Assembly: GCF_034258515.1 (NCBI RefSeq)
Contig: NZ_CP139438.1
Span: 3,968,001 to 4,032,000 of the forward strand
Reading direction: 5' to 3'
Length of the DNA: 64,000 nt
From: Pseudarthrobacter oxydans
Lineage (GTDB): Bacteria; Actinomycetota; Actinomycetes; Actinomycetales; Micrococcaceae
Shown here: one piece after another, positions 1 through 8,749 of the stretch
Position numbering within the stretch: position 1 is the first letter of the stretch
Layout: the number at the start of each line of letters is the position of its first letter
Translations under genes and position numbers: made by a program
Notes under the pieces: model-generated
Told to the model about the DNA's origin: nothing
Seen by the model: only the letters and a program-made list of their open reading frames with translations
The model's database searches: none

Positions 1-592
1 CGGCCTCACGGTAGAGGGCGACGTAGGCAAGGCCGGTGATGACGGCGAAGACGGCGCCAAACAGCGGCCCGACGACGGCTGCCACGTGCGGAACCGGCTC
101 ACCGCTGGCGGACCACTGGGAGGCAATGACCGCCGCTGTCATCAGCGCAATGGTCAGCAGCGCGGCGGGCCGGGGCAGCAGGTGGACGTGCAGGAAAAAC
201 AGCGGGAAAGCCAGCCAGGCGAACTCGGCGCTTCCCATCAGCAGGAGGGCCCACAGTGCCGTCACCGCGGCCAGCCACTGGATGCCGTGACGCCGGGGGT
301 CGAAGGTGGTCCGGCCTGCGGCAAAGCGGTGTTCCAGGACAGTCCCGGTGAGGTAAACGCCGGCCAGGAGAAGGGCAACTCCGGCCCACAGAAGCGGGAA
401 GGATCCCGCGGATCCCGGTGCAAGCAGCCGGACCACGCCCACCACCAGCAAGGTTGCGAACCCGGTGTGCAGCGCCACCCTCAGCACCCGCAGGATCGCT
501 TCGGATGACGCCGATTCGACGGCGCTCAGCGGATCCCGCGACACACCCTCCCCGGGTGCGCTGAAAGGGGGCAGTGGCGGCGCGGCGGGCAT
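1..592 (-). CDS. Probable sensor histidine kinase, N-terminal membrane part (partial)
   Basis: The frame is open from an ATG at 590-592 down to the window edge, so only about 197 N-terminal residues are visible. They begin MPAAPPLPPFSAPGEG, followed by several hydrophobic segments (for example VALHTGFATLLVVGVVRLL and AALLTIALMTAAVIAS). No catalytic domain is in view. An N-terminal multi-pass domain of this kind, divergent from a MacB-like ABC permease/ATPase pair, is typical of actinobacterial NarL-type sensor kinases. That makes the kinase call an inference from context. Alternatively it is an unrelated membrane protein. The short unrelated frame on this strand at 99-389 is a shadow. Confidence 0.55.
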   Translation of the reverse strand, partial: MPAAPPLPPFSAPGEGVSRDPLSAVESASSEAILRVLRVALHTGFATLLVVGVVRLLAPGSAGSFPLLWAGVALLLAGVYLTGTVLEHRFAAGRTTFDPRRHGIQWLAAVTALWALLLMGSAEFAWLAFPLFFLHVHLLPRPAALLTIALMTAAVIASQWSASGEPVPHVAAVVGPLFGAVFAVITGLAYVALYREA

Positions 593-775
593 TTCACCAG
601 CTTATGCCGGGCTGGCCGGCGACGCGTCAATCAAAAGGTTGACGCCCGGGTCCACCATTCCTCCTCCGCGGCTCAACTGGCTGCACGATTGCCCGGGCGC
701 CGCCGCGCGGAACAGTGGATTGGGACCTCCTTCCACAGATCCCTCCCTGCAACTCCCTACCGAGAGAAGAACAAC

Positions 776-1882
776 GTGTTCCTCGCACTCCGCGACATCC
801 GTTTCGCCAAGGGCCGGTTCGCCATGATGGGCGGCGTGGTGGCCCTGATCACCCTGCTGCTGGTCATGCTGTCCGGCCTGACTGCCGGGCTGGCCGAGCA
901 GTCCACTTCCGCGATTGGCAAGCTGGGTGCTGCTGCCGGTTCGCCGGTGGACACGGTGGTGTTCGGCGCACCCGGTTCCAGTGTTCCCACGGCCTCCTAC
1001 ACTGACAGCTCAGTCACCGCCGCCCAGGTGGACACCTGGAAGCACCAGCCGGGTGTTGGCTCGGCCGAACCGCTGGGCATCACCCAAACCCGCGCCCAGG
1101 GTGCTGCCGCCGGCTCGGGCACGGCCAATGTGGCCGTCTTTGGTGTCGCTCCCGGAAGCGGGCTGGCGCCGTCCGACGTGTCAGCCGGCACTGCGGTGGT
1201 GGGCGCTTCGGTGGCGGAGGCGCTGTCCCTCAGGCAGGGCGACGCGCTGGACATCGGCGGCGTGGAACTTTCCGTCAGCGCCGTCGTCGAGGACCAGTGG
1301 TACGCCCACACGAGTGTTGTGTGGACGGCGCTTCCAGCGTGGACCGCGCTGGCACACGTGTCCGACGGCGGGCAGCTGGCCACCGTCGTCGCCGTCACCC
1401 ATGCGGACGGTGCCGCCCCCGATGAAGCCGCAGCCAACGCCGCGGCCAACACAGTGAGCGCCTCACGGACCGGCTCGTTTCAGGCGCTGGGCTCGTTCAA
1501 GAGCGAGAACGGCTCCCTGACCCTGATGCAGGCTTTCCTGTACGGCATCTCGTCCCTGGTGATCGTGGCGTTCCTGACGGTATGGACCATCCAGCGGACC
1601 CGGGACATTGCCGTCCTGAAGGCCATGGGCGCCCCCGGCTCCTACATCCTTCGGGACGCCATCACCCAGGCCGCACTTGTCCTGGTGGCGGGGGCGGGCG
1701 CCGGCGGGATCCTGGGTGTTGCCGCCGGGCTCCTTGCCGCCCAGGCTGCCCCGTTCCTGCTCACGGCAGCCACCACGCTGGTGCCCGTCGTCGGAATTAT
1801 TGCCCTGGGACTCGCCGGCGCGGCCCTCGCGGTGCGGCGCGTCACCACAATCGATCCCCTCCTCGCCCTCGGCGGGAACTAG
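776..1882 (+). CDS. ABC transporter permease, FtsX/MacB type
   Basis: About 368 residues from a GTG at 776, chosen because a purine-rich ribosome-binding site (GAGAGAAGA, 762-770) sits just before it. Upstream in-frame starts lack one. The protein has one N-terminal membrane helix (MMGGVVALITLLLVMLSGL), an extracytoplasmic domain of about 220 residues, and three C-terminal helices, which is the FtsX-like/MacB_PCD architecture. It is followed 12 bp later by its ATPase. Known members of this class export peptides or lipophilic compounds or act mechanically on the envelope. The substrate cannot be read from sequence. The neighbouring probable sensor kinase suggests stress-induced expression, as in antibiotic-detoxification modules. 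Confidence 0.88.
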   Translation: MFLALRDIRFAKGRFAMMGGVVALITLLLVMLSGLTAGLAEQSTSAIGKLGAAAGSPVDTVVFGAPGSSVPTASYTDSSVTAAQVDTWKHQPGVGSAEPLGITQTRAQGAAAGSGTANVAVFGVAPGSGLAPSDVSAGTAVVGASVAEALSLRQGDALDIGGVELSVSAVVEDQWYAHTSVVWTALPAWTALAHVSDGGQLATVVAVTHADGAAPDEAAANAAANTVSASRTGSFQALGSFKSENGSLTLMQAFLYGISSLVIVAFLTVWTIQRTRDIAVLKAMGAPGSYILRDAITQAALVLVAGAGAGGILGVAAGLLAAQAAPFLLTAATTLVPVVGIIALGLAGAALAVRRVTTIDPLLALGGN

Positions 1883-1894
1883 AAAGGACAAACC

Positions 1895-2614
1895 ATGAAC
1901 ACCATGCAGTTTCCTGCCTCCGGGCCCGCTCCCCTGAGCCTGGCCGACGTCACCCTCGAATACCCGGACGGGGGCGGAACAACAACGGCCCTGGACCGGG
2001 TCAGCCTCACCGTGCAGGCGGGGCAGCTGGTCTCCCTGGTGGGGCCGTCGGGGTCCGGCAAATCAAGCCTGCTGGCCACCGCCGCCACCCTGGTCCGGCC
2101 CACCCGGGGACAGGTGACCATCGACGGCACCGATACCGCCGGGCTCAGGGACAGGGACCTTACCGCCCTGCGGCGCGGCAAGGTGGGCATCATCTTCCAG
2201 CAGCCCAACCTGCTCCCCTCCCTGACGGCCGCCGAACAGCTCATCATCAGCGACCATTTGCGGGGAAAGCCCGCCAAAGCGGCCGGCAGGAAAGCCGCCG
2301 AACTCCTGGACGTGGTCGGACTGTCCGCGAGCGCCGGCAAACTGCCGCACCAGCTTTCCGGCGGCCAGCGCCAGCGGGTGAACATCGCCCGGGCACTGAT
2401 GGGGAACCCGAAAGTCCTGCTGGTGGACGAGCCGACGGCAGCCCTGGACCACGAACGCAGCACATCGATCATCCGACTCCTGCGCGAGGTCACCTCGGAA
2501 TTCAACGTGGCCACGGTGATGGTCACCCACGACACCGAATTCGTGCCGCTGACCGACGTTGTGGCCACCATGCGGGACGGCGTCCTCACGGCCCCGGTCC
2601 TGACGGGCGCCTGA
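1895..2614 (+). CDS. ABC transporter ATP-binding protein, LolD/MacB type
   Basis: A 239-residue ATPase with Walker A GPSGSGKSS (about 50-58), Q-loop in IIFQQPNLLPSL, signature LSGGQRQR, Walker B VLLVDEP and a switch histidine in MVTHD. It energises the permease encoded 12 bp upstream. The ribosome-binding site is AGAAAGGA, just after the permease stop. The length and motifs match the stand-alone ATPases of MacB/LolD/FtsE-like systems. Function is established at family level only. Confidence 0.93.
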   Translation: MNTMQFPASGPAPLSLADVTLEYPDGGGTTTALDRVSLTVQAGQLVSLVGPSGSGKSSLLATAATLVRPTRGQVTIDGTDTAGLRDRDLTALRRGKVGIIFQQPNLLPSLTAAEQLIISDHLRGKPAKAAGRKAAELLDVVGLSASAGKLPHQLSGGQRQRVNIARALMGNPKVLLVDEPTAALDHERSTSIIRLLREVTSEFNVATVMVTHDTEFVPLTDVVATMRDGVLTAPVLTGA

Positions 2615-2660
2615 AAACATGCAGGGGCGCGAACCCCGGCAGCCGCGTCCCGCCGTCGCC

Positions 2661-3416
2661 CTATTCACCGAGGTGGTGGATCGTGAAGGCGGCGAGGAAC
2701 CCCAGGGAGGCTGTTAATCCGGTGAGGTTGTGGTGCTCCTCGAAGGCCTCCGGGATCATGGTGTCCGCCAGCATGGCCAGGATGCCGCCGGCGGCCACCG
2801 CGGTGATGAACGCCACCACTGCGCCGGGAGCGTTTTCCAGCGCGACGTAGCCAATAAGCGAGGCCACCCCGCACAGCACGGCGATGCCGCCCCACAGTCC
2901 GAAGACATAGCGGGCACTGCGGCCGGCCTTCTTCATGCCGGCACTTCCGGAGAGGCCCTCGGGGACGTTGGAGATGAAGACGGCGGCCATCATGGCCGGG
3001 CTGACGGCTCCGCCTGCCAGCATGCCCACGCCCAGGACCACGGATTCCGGGACGCCGTCCAGGAGGGCACCGAAGGCAATGGCGGTGCCGCTGCCGGGAT
3101 TTTCCGCCTCGGACGGCTGCTGGTTCCCGGAGCGTTTCCGATGCTTGGCTCCGGCCCGGGACAGCGTCATGTTGGCTGCGACATACACCACGGAGCCTGC
3201 CAGGAAGCCGGCCACCGTGGGCCACAGCCCGCCACCCTGCACGGCCTCGTCCACCAGTTCGAAGGCCAGGGCCGATATGAGCACGCCTGCCCCGAAGGAC
3301 ATGACGGAGGAGACCAGCTTGGCCGGCAGGTTCCAGCGCCAGGACAACGCCGCCCCCAGGACCAGCGCCCCTCCGGCGGCCGTGCCCCATAACAAAGCCT
3401 GCAACCACAGCAGCAT
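2661..3416 (-). CDS. ZIP family metal transporter
   Basis: The start is taken at the ATG 3414-3416 (MLLWLQALLWGTAAGG), preceded by AGCGGGAAG. A GTG six bases upstream (VVHM) is also possible. The 251-residue protein is almost entirely hydrophobic, with about eight helices. It has the ZIP-family metal-binding signature in its central helices (SNVPEGLSGS, and LDGVPESVVLG one helix earlier), plus LADTMIPEAFEEHH near the end. ZIP proteins move zinc, iron or manganese into the cytoplasm. This one is a monocistronic gene converging on the ABC operon. No metal-responsive operator was recognised upstream. Confidence 0.88.
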   Translation of the reverse strand: MLLWLQALLWGTAAGGALVLGAALSWRWNLPAKLVSSVMSFGAGVLISALAFELVDEAVQGGGLWPTVAGFLAGSVVYVAANMTLSRAGAKHRKRSGNQQPSEAENPGSGTAIAFGALLDGVPESVVLGVGMLAGGAVSPAMMAAVFISNVPEGLSGSAGMKKAGRSARYVFGLWGGIAVLCGVASLIGYVALENAPGAVVAFITAVAAGGILAMLADTMIPEAFEEHHNLTGLTASLGFLAAFTIHHLGE

Positions 3417-3630
3417 GTGCACCACTTCCCGCTCCCCCCGCGGGAGCCGTCCGACCCAGTGAAGCCGGTTCCGGGTCCGGAAGCCGTGCTTGCTGAGACA
3501 GCCAGAGTAGTGGAACCGGCCGCGGCACCAAGAATTGATGGGATCTTGAGTTAAACCTTGCTGGCCGTTGACGTTTGGGGTCCACGCTGGAGCCATAGCA
3601 TCAACCAGCTTGTGGGGAGAGCAGGAAGCC

Positions 3631-4107
3631 ATGGGAGACCAAACAGCTTTTGACGGCGACGTCATTGCCGTAGGAGGCGTCCTCACGGATCAGCATCCGG
3701 TGGACTTCCGCACACTGGGGCTTGCCGGCTGCATTGACCGGCTCACCGGCCCCCTCCGCCAGCACGGGACCGCGGTCCGCTGGGATACTCCGCACTGGGG
3801 CATCGAGATTCCGGCGGACTGCGCGTCCCTCCTCTACCAGTCGGCCCGCGAGGCCCTGAGCAACGCCTATAAATACTCGGACGCGTCCCGCCTGACCGTC
3901 CAGCTCGCCGCCGTGGACCACGGGATCCGCCTGGTGGTGTCCGACGACGGCACGGGCTTTGACAGCGAGCTCGCCACCTGCGGGCGGCACCACGGCTACG
4001 GACTGCGGCTCATGGCGGTGGCCGTGCACGAAGCGGGCGGCTCGTTGGATATCCGCTCCAGTCCGGGGCACGGCACCAGCGTCACGGTGACGCTGCCGCT
4101 CGATTAA
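3631..4107 (+). CDS. Orphan HATPase_c domain protein (sensor kinase-like)
   Basis: About 158 residues from the ATG at 3631, preceded by GCAGGAAG. The C-terminal two thirds is a GHKL ATPase domain: N-box REALSNAYKYSDAS, G1 box VSDDGTGFD, and a G2-like GYGLRLMAVAVHEAGG. This is the pattern of NarL/DesK/LiaS-type histidine kinases. The phospho-acceptor HisKA_3 helix and any membrane or sensor part are missing, since the N-terminus is only about 70 residues and has no matching histidine motif. No response regulator lies nearby. It may be an anti-sigma-like ATPase, a decayed kinase, or a partner kinase acting in trans. Confidence 0.8.
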   Translation: MGDQTAFDGDVIAVGGVLTDQHPVDFRTLGLAGCIDRLTGPLRQHGTAVRWDTPHWGIEIPADCASLLYQSAREALSNAYKYSDASRLTVQLAAVDHGIRLVVSDDGTGFDSELATCGRHHGYGLRLMAVAVHEAGGSLDIRSSPGHGTSVTVTLPLD

Positions 4108-4112
4108 AGACT

Positions 4113-4146
4113 CGGATGCCCGCCGTACTGGGACAGCGGGCATCCG
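4113..4146. terminator. Hairpin between convergent genes
   Basis: Arms CGGATGCCCGC (4113-4123) and GCGGGCATCCG (4136-4146) form a perfect 11-bp stem with a 12-nt loop. It lies just after the HATPase stop and before the stop of the convergent FMN reductase, so it can serve both. It lacks a clear U-tract on either side. Confidence 0.6.
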
Positions 4147-4178
4147 TAATCATTGGCGCGTCACTGGCTCGGGGCCGC

Positions 4179-4790
4179 CTACCTGGTGAGCTTCTCCTCA
4201 TCCAGTTCAAGGTCGCCGATGTGGCCGGGCGCGTTCGCGGCCAGGACGCGGGCAACGAAGGCGCTGTACTCCTCCATGTAGTGGCGCAGGAACTTGGCGG
4301 TCCCCTCATCCTTGACCTCGCCGCCCTCACCGAACACGGCAGCGCTGTAGTGGATGTAGGCTTCCGGGGCGTTCAGCTGCGGGGCGTCCAGGAAGCTGAG
4401 GACGCTGCGGAACGAGGACTGCATCACCGCAGTGCCGATGCTGCCCACGGATGCTCCGATGATGCCGGTGGGCTTGCGGGCGAATGAGTTGGTCCCCCAG
4501 GGCCGGGAGCCCCAGTCGATGGCGTTCTTGAGGGCCCCGGGGATGGAACGGTTGTATTCGGGGGACACAAAAAGGATTCCGTCCGAGGCTTCGATGGCCT
4601 CCTTGAGGGCGCGGCCTTCGGGCGGAAAGTCGGCGTCGTAGTCGTAGCTGTACAGGGGTAGGTCCCTGATGGGAATCTCGGTGAACTCCAGCTCCTCCGG
4701 AGCCAGTTTGATCAAAGCCTGGGAGAGGACCCGGTTGATGGAGCCGGTGGCGAGGCTCCCCACGAAATATCCGATTTTGAACGGTGCCAT
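4179..4790 (-). CDS. NADPH-dependent FMN reductase family protein
   Basis: A 203-residue flavodoxin-like protein, starting at the ATG 4788-4790 after a TTGGAAGGAAC ribosome-binding site. The FMN phosphate loop GSLATGSINR is near the N-terminus. The family hallmark VSPEYNRSIPGALKNAIDW follows at about 80-98. These enzymes transfer electrons from NAD(P)H to FMN, quinones or azo/chromate substrates in the cytoplasm. The exact substrate is not predictable. It is monocistronic and divergent from the large PL26-like gene. Confidence 0.9.
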   Translation of the reverse strand: MAPFKIGYFVGSLATGSINRVLSQALIKLAPEELEFTEIPIRDLPLYSYDYDADFPPEGRALKEAIEASDGILFVSPEYNRSIPGALKNAIDWGSRPWGTNSFARKPTGIIGASVGSIGTAVMQSSFRSVLSFLDAPQLNAPEAYIHYSAAVFGEGGEVKDEGTAKFLRHYMEEYSAFVARVLAANAPGHIGDLELDEEKLTR

Positions 4791-4995
4791 GAGTGTTCCT
4801 TCCAAGGGCCGGTCAGCGCCGGCCGTCCATGTTTTTTTGGAAAAGGTGCCGCCGCGGCTGGACGGCGCGTGATGCCCACTGCCCCACCAGTCCAGCACAG
4901 AAGTCCGGGAGCTTCCAGAGCGGGAAGCACGCCCTTTCGACTGGTGGGTGCCCCTTGCGGTCCGCCTGCTCCGGAGCTATTTTTGAAACGAATCA

Positions 4996-5007
4996 GAAAA
5001 CGGTTTC
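4996..5007 (+). promoter_or_regulatory. LacI-type operator upstream of the PL26-like gene
   Basis: GAAAACGGTTTC is an imperfect palindrome around a central CG (five of six positions symmetric), the layout of LacI/GalR-family operators. It sits 33 bp before the start of the large lyase-like gene. A second GAAACG half-site lies just upstream (4985-4990). No LacI-family gene is in the window, so the cognate repressor is unknown. Confidence 0.5.
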
Positions 5008-5039
5008 CCACGGCACCATCACACGACGAATTGGATGAC

Positions 5040-7706
5040 ATGACGGACAGCACCCCCATCAGATGGCTCGACGGCGAGGCCCCTGCACAGCTCAGCGGCG
5101 GAACCACCTGGGGAATGCCGTTTGCCCGCGGCTCCGTCCCCGCCGCAGCGGCCCTTTCGGTCACGGACGCCAGTGGGGACGCGGTCGCCGCCCAGGCATG
5201 GCCCCTGGCCACATGGCCGGACGGTTCCCTCAAGTGGGCCGGCATCGCGCTTCCCGCCACGGACTCGCCGTCGGCGGCTTACCTCGTTAGGTCCGACGGC
5301 GGCGCGTCACCCCGCGAAGGCAACCTCCCGCCGTCGGACGTCACCAACGTCGCTAGCGGCACCAACGTCACCGTCACGGAAACCGCTGACACCCTCACTG
5401 TGGACACCGGCACCCTCCGGATGGTGCTCAACCGCAGCGGCTCCACCCTGTTCAGCAGCCTCACCCGCAACGGCGCCGACGTGGCACGGGACGCCCGCCT
5501 GGCCAGCCTCGTGCAGGACGCCCTATCCGAGGGTGCCGGCACCTTCAGCCGGGAAGCCTTCACCGGCGAGGTCACCGAAGTCACGCTTGAACAAAGCGGA
5601 CCCGTCCGCGCCGTGGTGCGGCTGGAGGGGCACCACCGGCCTGACGCTCCCGGAAGCAGCCGCCGGGAGTGGCTCCCGTTCGTGGTCCGGTTCTACTTCC
5701 ATGCCAACGCCCGCAGCGTTCGGATGGTCCACTCCTTTACCTGGGACGGCGACGCGGAGCGGGATTTCCTCGCCGGGCTTGGCGTCCGGTTCAGCGTGCC
5801 GCTGGAGTCCGGACTCCATGACCGCCATGTCCGGATGGCAGGGGCCGACGGCGGCTTCCTCACCGAAGGGGTCCGCGGCCTGACCGGTCTGCGGCGGGAC
5901 CCCGGCGAGGACGTCCGCCGGGCGCAGGTGGAGGGCAGGCCCACCCCGCCGCCCGCGGCATGGAACCCGGAGGTGTCGGACCGGCTGCATTTGATCCCGG
6001 CGTGGAACGACTTTACGCTCAGCCAGCTCAGCGCCGACGGCTTCGAGCTGCGCAAGCGCACTGGGACCGGCCACGCCTGGGTGGACATCTCCGGCGGAAC
6101 AAGGTCGGCCGGTTTCTGCTCGCTGAGCGACTCACGGGGCGGTTTCGGTGTGGGCATCAAGGACTTCTGGCAGTCGCACCCCGGCCAGCTGGACATCCGG
6201 GACGCCACCACTGATGAAGCCACGCTGACCGCGTGGCTGTACTCCCCCGAGGCCCGGCCGATGGACCTGCGCTTTTACCACGACGGCCTGGGCCAGGACA
6301 CCTTCGAGGAACAGCTCGAGGGGCTCGAAATCACGTACGAGGACTACGAGCCGGGATTCGGCAATCCCACGGGAATTGCCCGCACGTATGAGTTGACCCT
6401 GTTTGCGTACGAGGGCACGCCGTCAACGGAAAGCCTGGCGGCCGATGCCCTGGCCGCCTCCACCCCGGCCCTGCTCCAGGCCACTCCGGAGTACCTGCAC
6501 TCCGCGGGCGTCTTCGGCGACTGGGCTCCGGTGGACCGCAGCACTCCTGCCCGCGCGGAGCTTGAGGCCCATCTGGACTTCCTCTTCGATTTCTACGCCG
6601 GCCAGGTGGAGCAGCGCCGCTGGTACGGGTTCTGGAACTACGGCGATGTGATGCACACCTACGACTTTGACCGGCACGTATGGCGGTATGACGTGGGCGG
6701 CTACGCATGGGACAACTCCGAGCTCTCCCCCGACCTCTGGCTCTGGTACTCCTACCTGCGCTCCGGCCGGGCGGACATCTTCCGGTTCGCCGAGGCCATG
6801 ACCCGGCACACCGGGGAGGTGGACGTCTACCACCTGGGGCCGTGGCGCGGCCTCGGCTCCCGGCACAACGTCCAGCACTGGGGCTGCAGCGCCAAGCAGC
6901 TCCGCATCAGCACGCCTGCCTACCGCCGTTTCTACTACTACCTGACCGCGGACGAACGCACCGGGGACCTGCTCACCGAACTGGTGGACAGCGACCGGAA
7001 CTTCCTGGGCCTGGATCCCGTGCGCAAAGTCCGGCCCGACGCCGACAGCTACCGGCCGGACCGCGGCGCCCTGGGGGTGGGGCTCGGCACGGACTGGGGC
7101 TCGCTCGCCGCCACGTGGCTTACGGACTGGGAACGCACGGGCAACCCCCGTTCCCGGGACCGCCTCTTGGGCACCATGGCGGACATCGGCGCCCTCAAGT
7201 ACGGCTTCCTCACCGGCGAGGCGCTGTATGACCTGGACAAGGGCCGGTTCGACACCGGCCGCGAGCTGATCCAGGTCTCCCACCTCAGTGCCGTGTTCGG
7301 CCTGGTGGAGATCTGCAGCGAACTGGTGGACCTGGTCCCCGATCCGGACTTCGAGCGGGCGTGGCTGCAGTACTGCCGGCTCTTCCTGGCCACGAAGGAG
7401 GAACAGGTGGAAGCCGTGGGCCAGCCGCTTGAGGGCATCTACCTTACCCAGGCGCACAGTCGGCTGACCGCCTATGCTGCAGCCCGGCTGAACGACCCCG
7501 AGCTCGCTGCCCGGGCCTGGGCGAGCTTTGCCGAAGGAGGCGAACACCTCAACCATGGGTCGGCGTTCACGCTTCGGAAGATCGAGCCGCCGCATGTGCT
7601 TGTGCCCGTGGACGAGGCACCCACAGTCTCCACCAACGATGCCTCCCAGTTCGGCCTGGCGGTGATCCAGAACCTTTCGCTGATCGGCAGGCACCTCCCC
7701 GGCTGA
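5040..7706 (+). CDS. Exo-rhamnogalacturonan lyase-like protein (PL26/PcRGLX family)
   Basis: About 888 residues from the ATG at 5040 (MTDSTPIRWLDGEAP). An in-frame extension upstream would run through the operator, so the ATG is preferred. No signal peptide is visible, so it should act in the cytoplasm. The order is an N-terminal beta-rich domain (WPLATWPDGSLKWAG), a central beta domain, and a C-terminal alpha/alpha toroid rich in aromatic residues (WNYGDVMHTYDFDRHVW, NVQHWGCSAKQLRIS). This resembles PcRGLX-type exo-rhamnogalacturonan lyases, which release unsaturated disaccharides from rhamnogalacturonan I. I recognise the family by overall pattern rather than a verified catalytic residue. 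The secreted PL11-like lyase at 9776-11773 supports a role in pectin backbone breakdown. Confidence 0.72.
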   Translation: MTDSTPIRWLDGEAPAQLSGGTTWGMPFARGSVPAAAALSVTDASGDAVAAQAWPLATWPDGSLKWAGIALPATDSPSAAYLVRSDGGASPREGNLPPSDVTNVASGTNVTVTETADTLTVDTGTLRMVLNRSGSTLFSSLTRNGADVARDARLASLVQDALSEGAGTFSREAFTGEVTEVTLEQSGPVRAVVRLEGHHRPDAPGSSRREWLPFVVRFYFHANARSVRMVHSFTWDGDAERDFLAGLGVRFSVPLESGLHDRHVRMAGADGGFLTEGVRGLTGLRRDPGEDVRRAQVEGRPTPPPAAWNPEVSDRLHLIPAWNDFTLSQLSADGFELRKRTGTGHAWVDISGGTRSAGFCSLSDSRGGFGVGIKDFWQSHPGQLDIRDATTDEATLTAWLYSPEARPMDLRFYHDGLGQDTFEEQLEGLEITYEDYEPGFGNPTGIARTYELTLFAYEGTPSTESLAADALAASTPALLQATPEYLHSAGVFGDWAPVDRSTPARAELEAHLDFLFDFYAGQVEQRRWYGFWNYGDVMHTYDFDRHVWRYDVGGYAWDNSELSPDLWLWYSYLRSGRADIFRFAEAMTRHTGEVDVYHLGPWRGLGSRHNVQHWGCSAKQLRISTPAYRRFYYYLTADERTGDLLTELVDSDRNFLGLDPVRKVRPDADSYRPDRGALGVGLGTDWGSLAATWLTDWERTGNPRSRDRLLGTMADIGALKYGFLTGEALYDLDKGRFDTGRELIQVSHLSAVFGLVEICSELVDLVPDPDFERAWLQYCRLFLATKEEQVEAVGQPLEGIYLTQAHSRLTAYAAARLNDPELAARAWASFAEGGEHLNHGSAFTLRKIEPPHVLVPVDEAPTVSTNDASQFGLAVIQNLSLIGRHLPG

Positions 7707-7741
7707 CCCCCGCCCCCACGCACAACCGCCCCACCACCCAT

Positions 7742-7807
7742 CCCAACTAGGTAGCGCCAAGTGTCGTTTTGAAGCTCCAAAACGACACTTGGCGCTACCT
7801 AGTTGGG
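7742..7807. repeat. Dispersed 66-bp inverted repeat, copy 1 (perfect)
   Basis: Arms at 7742-7771 and 7778-7807 are perfectly complementary over 30 bp, with a 6-nt loop (AAGCTC). The outer end reads CCCAACTAGGTAGCG and the inner end GTGTCGTTTTG. It lies 36 bp after the lyase stop and 100 bp before an SRPBCC start. There is no U-tract, no target duplication and no adjacent transposase. Near-identical copies occur at 8582 and 37939. Confidence 0.95.
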
Positions 7808-7907
7808 GGTCTGGGAGGGGTGGTGGGGAGCCTGCAGGCGGAGCAGACTTATAGCTACTGATGACCTCAGTTACTTCATGGAATTCGGTTCAGTCGAAGG
7901 AGACGTG

Positions 7908-8570
7908 ATGAGCACGAAAGTGGAGAAACGGATTGTGGTCGATGTACCGGTCAGCACCGCCTACAACCAGTGGACCCAGTTCGAGGAGTTTCCCCGCTTC
8001 ATGGGTGGCGTGGACAGCGTGACCCGCCTCGGCAATGACCGACTCAAGTGGGTGGCCCACATCGGCGGGGTACGGCGGCACTGGGAAGCCAAGATCCTTG
8101 AGCAACTTCCCGGCCGGCGGGTGGCCTGGGCTGCGACTGAAGGCGTAACCAACTCGGGCGCCGTCGATTTCAGGGACGCCGGCAATAACCGGACCGAGCT
8201 CAGGCTGACCCTGGAGTACAAGCCGGCCGGGGTAGTGGAAAGGGTGGGTAGCCTGCTGCATGTCGTGGGCCGCCAGGCGGAACACGACCTGAAGGATTTC
8301 AAGGAATACATCGAACACCGGGGCCGTGCCGCCCAGACCGGAACCACCGCGCCGGCCGGAACGACCACGCAGGCCGACGCCAAGGCGGCGGCCGAGCAGC
8401 CGCCCTACAACCGCTTCGCCCACCCGTTCGACCAGACCGGCGGCCTGGTGGACCTCGAGGGCGAGTCGGATGAGACGGCCGAGGGTGAAAGCCACAGTTC
8501 CGCTGAACGCCGGGCCCGCCGCAGCGGGGGTAACCTCCCGCCGATCGATGGGAGCATGGGCCAGCACTGA
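7908..8570 (+). CDS. SRPBCC (polyketide cyclase/dehydrase-type) protein, paralogue 1
   Basis: 220 residues from the ATG at 7908, after the ribosome-binding site GAAGGAGACG. Residues 1 to about 145 form an SRPBCC/START-like ligand-binding fold of the Polyketide_cyc type (MSTKVEKRIVVDVPVSTAYN, EEFPRFMGG). A hydrophilic Ala/Thr-rich linker and a conserved C-terminal tail follow (FDQTGGLVD, GESDETAEGE, final SMGQH). No signal peptide is present. The next gene is a paralogue in the same orientation, and both share the same kind of upstream inverted repeat. Ligand and role are unknown; such proteins in soil actinobacteria are often stress-related. Confidence 0.87.
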   Translation: MSTKVEKRIVVDVPVSTAYNQWTQFEEFPRFMGGVDSVTRLGNDRLKWVAHIGGVRRHWEAKILEQLPGRRVAWAATEGVTNSGAVDFRDAGNNRTELRLTLEYKPAGVVERVGSLLHVVGRQAEHDLKDFKEYIEHRGRAAQTGTTAPAGTTTQADAKAAAEQPPYNRFAHPFDQTGGLVDLEGESDETAEGESHSSAERRARRSGGNLPPIDGSMGQH

Positions 8571-8581
8571 ACCCGTCCCTT

Positions 8582-8647
8582 CCCAACTAAGTAGCTCTAA
8601 GTGTCGTTTTGGGGCCTCAAAACGACACTTAGCGCTACCTAGTTGGG
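8582..8647. repeat. Dispersed 66-bp inverted repeat, copy 2
   Basis: Arms at 8582-8611 and 8618-8647 pair over 28 of 30 positions, with a 6-nt loop (GGGCCT). The right arm differs from copy 1 at one position; the left arm differs at three. It lies 11 bp after the first SRPBCC stop and 102 bp before the second SRPBCC start, in the same relative place as copy 1. Confidence 0.95.
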
Positions 8648-8688
8648 GGAGTTGCTCTGGAAACCGGGCCGCCCAAAAGGTATGTTGG

Positions 8689-8700
8689 TAAGCATGCTGA
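8689..8700 (+). promoter_or_regulatory. AAGCATGCT palindrome in the promoter region of SRPBCC paralogue 2
   Basis: TAAGCATGCTGA contains the palindrome AGCATGCT, 50 bp before the start. Related palindromes lie upstream of a lipoprotein gene (19619) and a small secreted protein gene (52325). A degenerate form (ATAGCTACTGATGA, near 7850) occupies the equivalent place before paralogue 1. No regulator is known to me for it. Confidence 0.35.
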
Positions 8701-8749
8701 TGATTTTTACGGACTTGTCAGCTTCCGGTGACACAGCGAAGGAGACGTT

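Noticed and set aside
6423..7760. A 445-codon minus-strand frame opposite the PL26-like gene
   Set aside because: Antisense shadow; the plus strand encodes a coherent 888-residue protein.
7742..8647. Paired inverted repeats as ends of a transposable element carrying the first SRPBCC gene
   Set aside because: Each copy is itself a complete hairpin, no target duplication is visible, no transposase is present and a third lone copy occurs at 37939.
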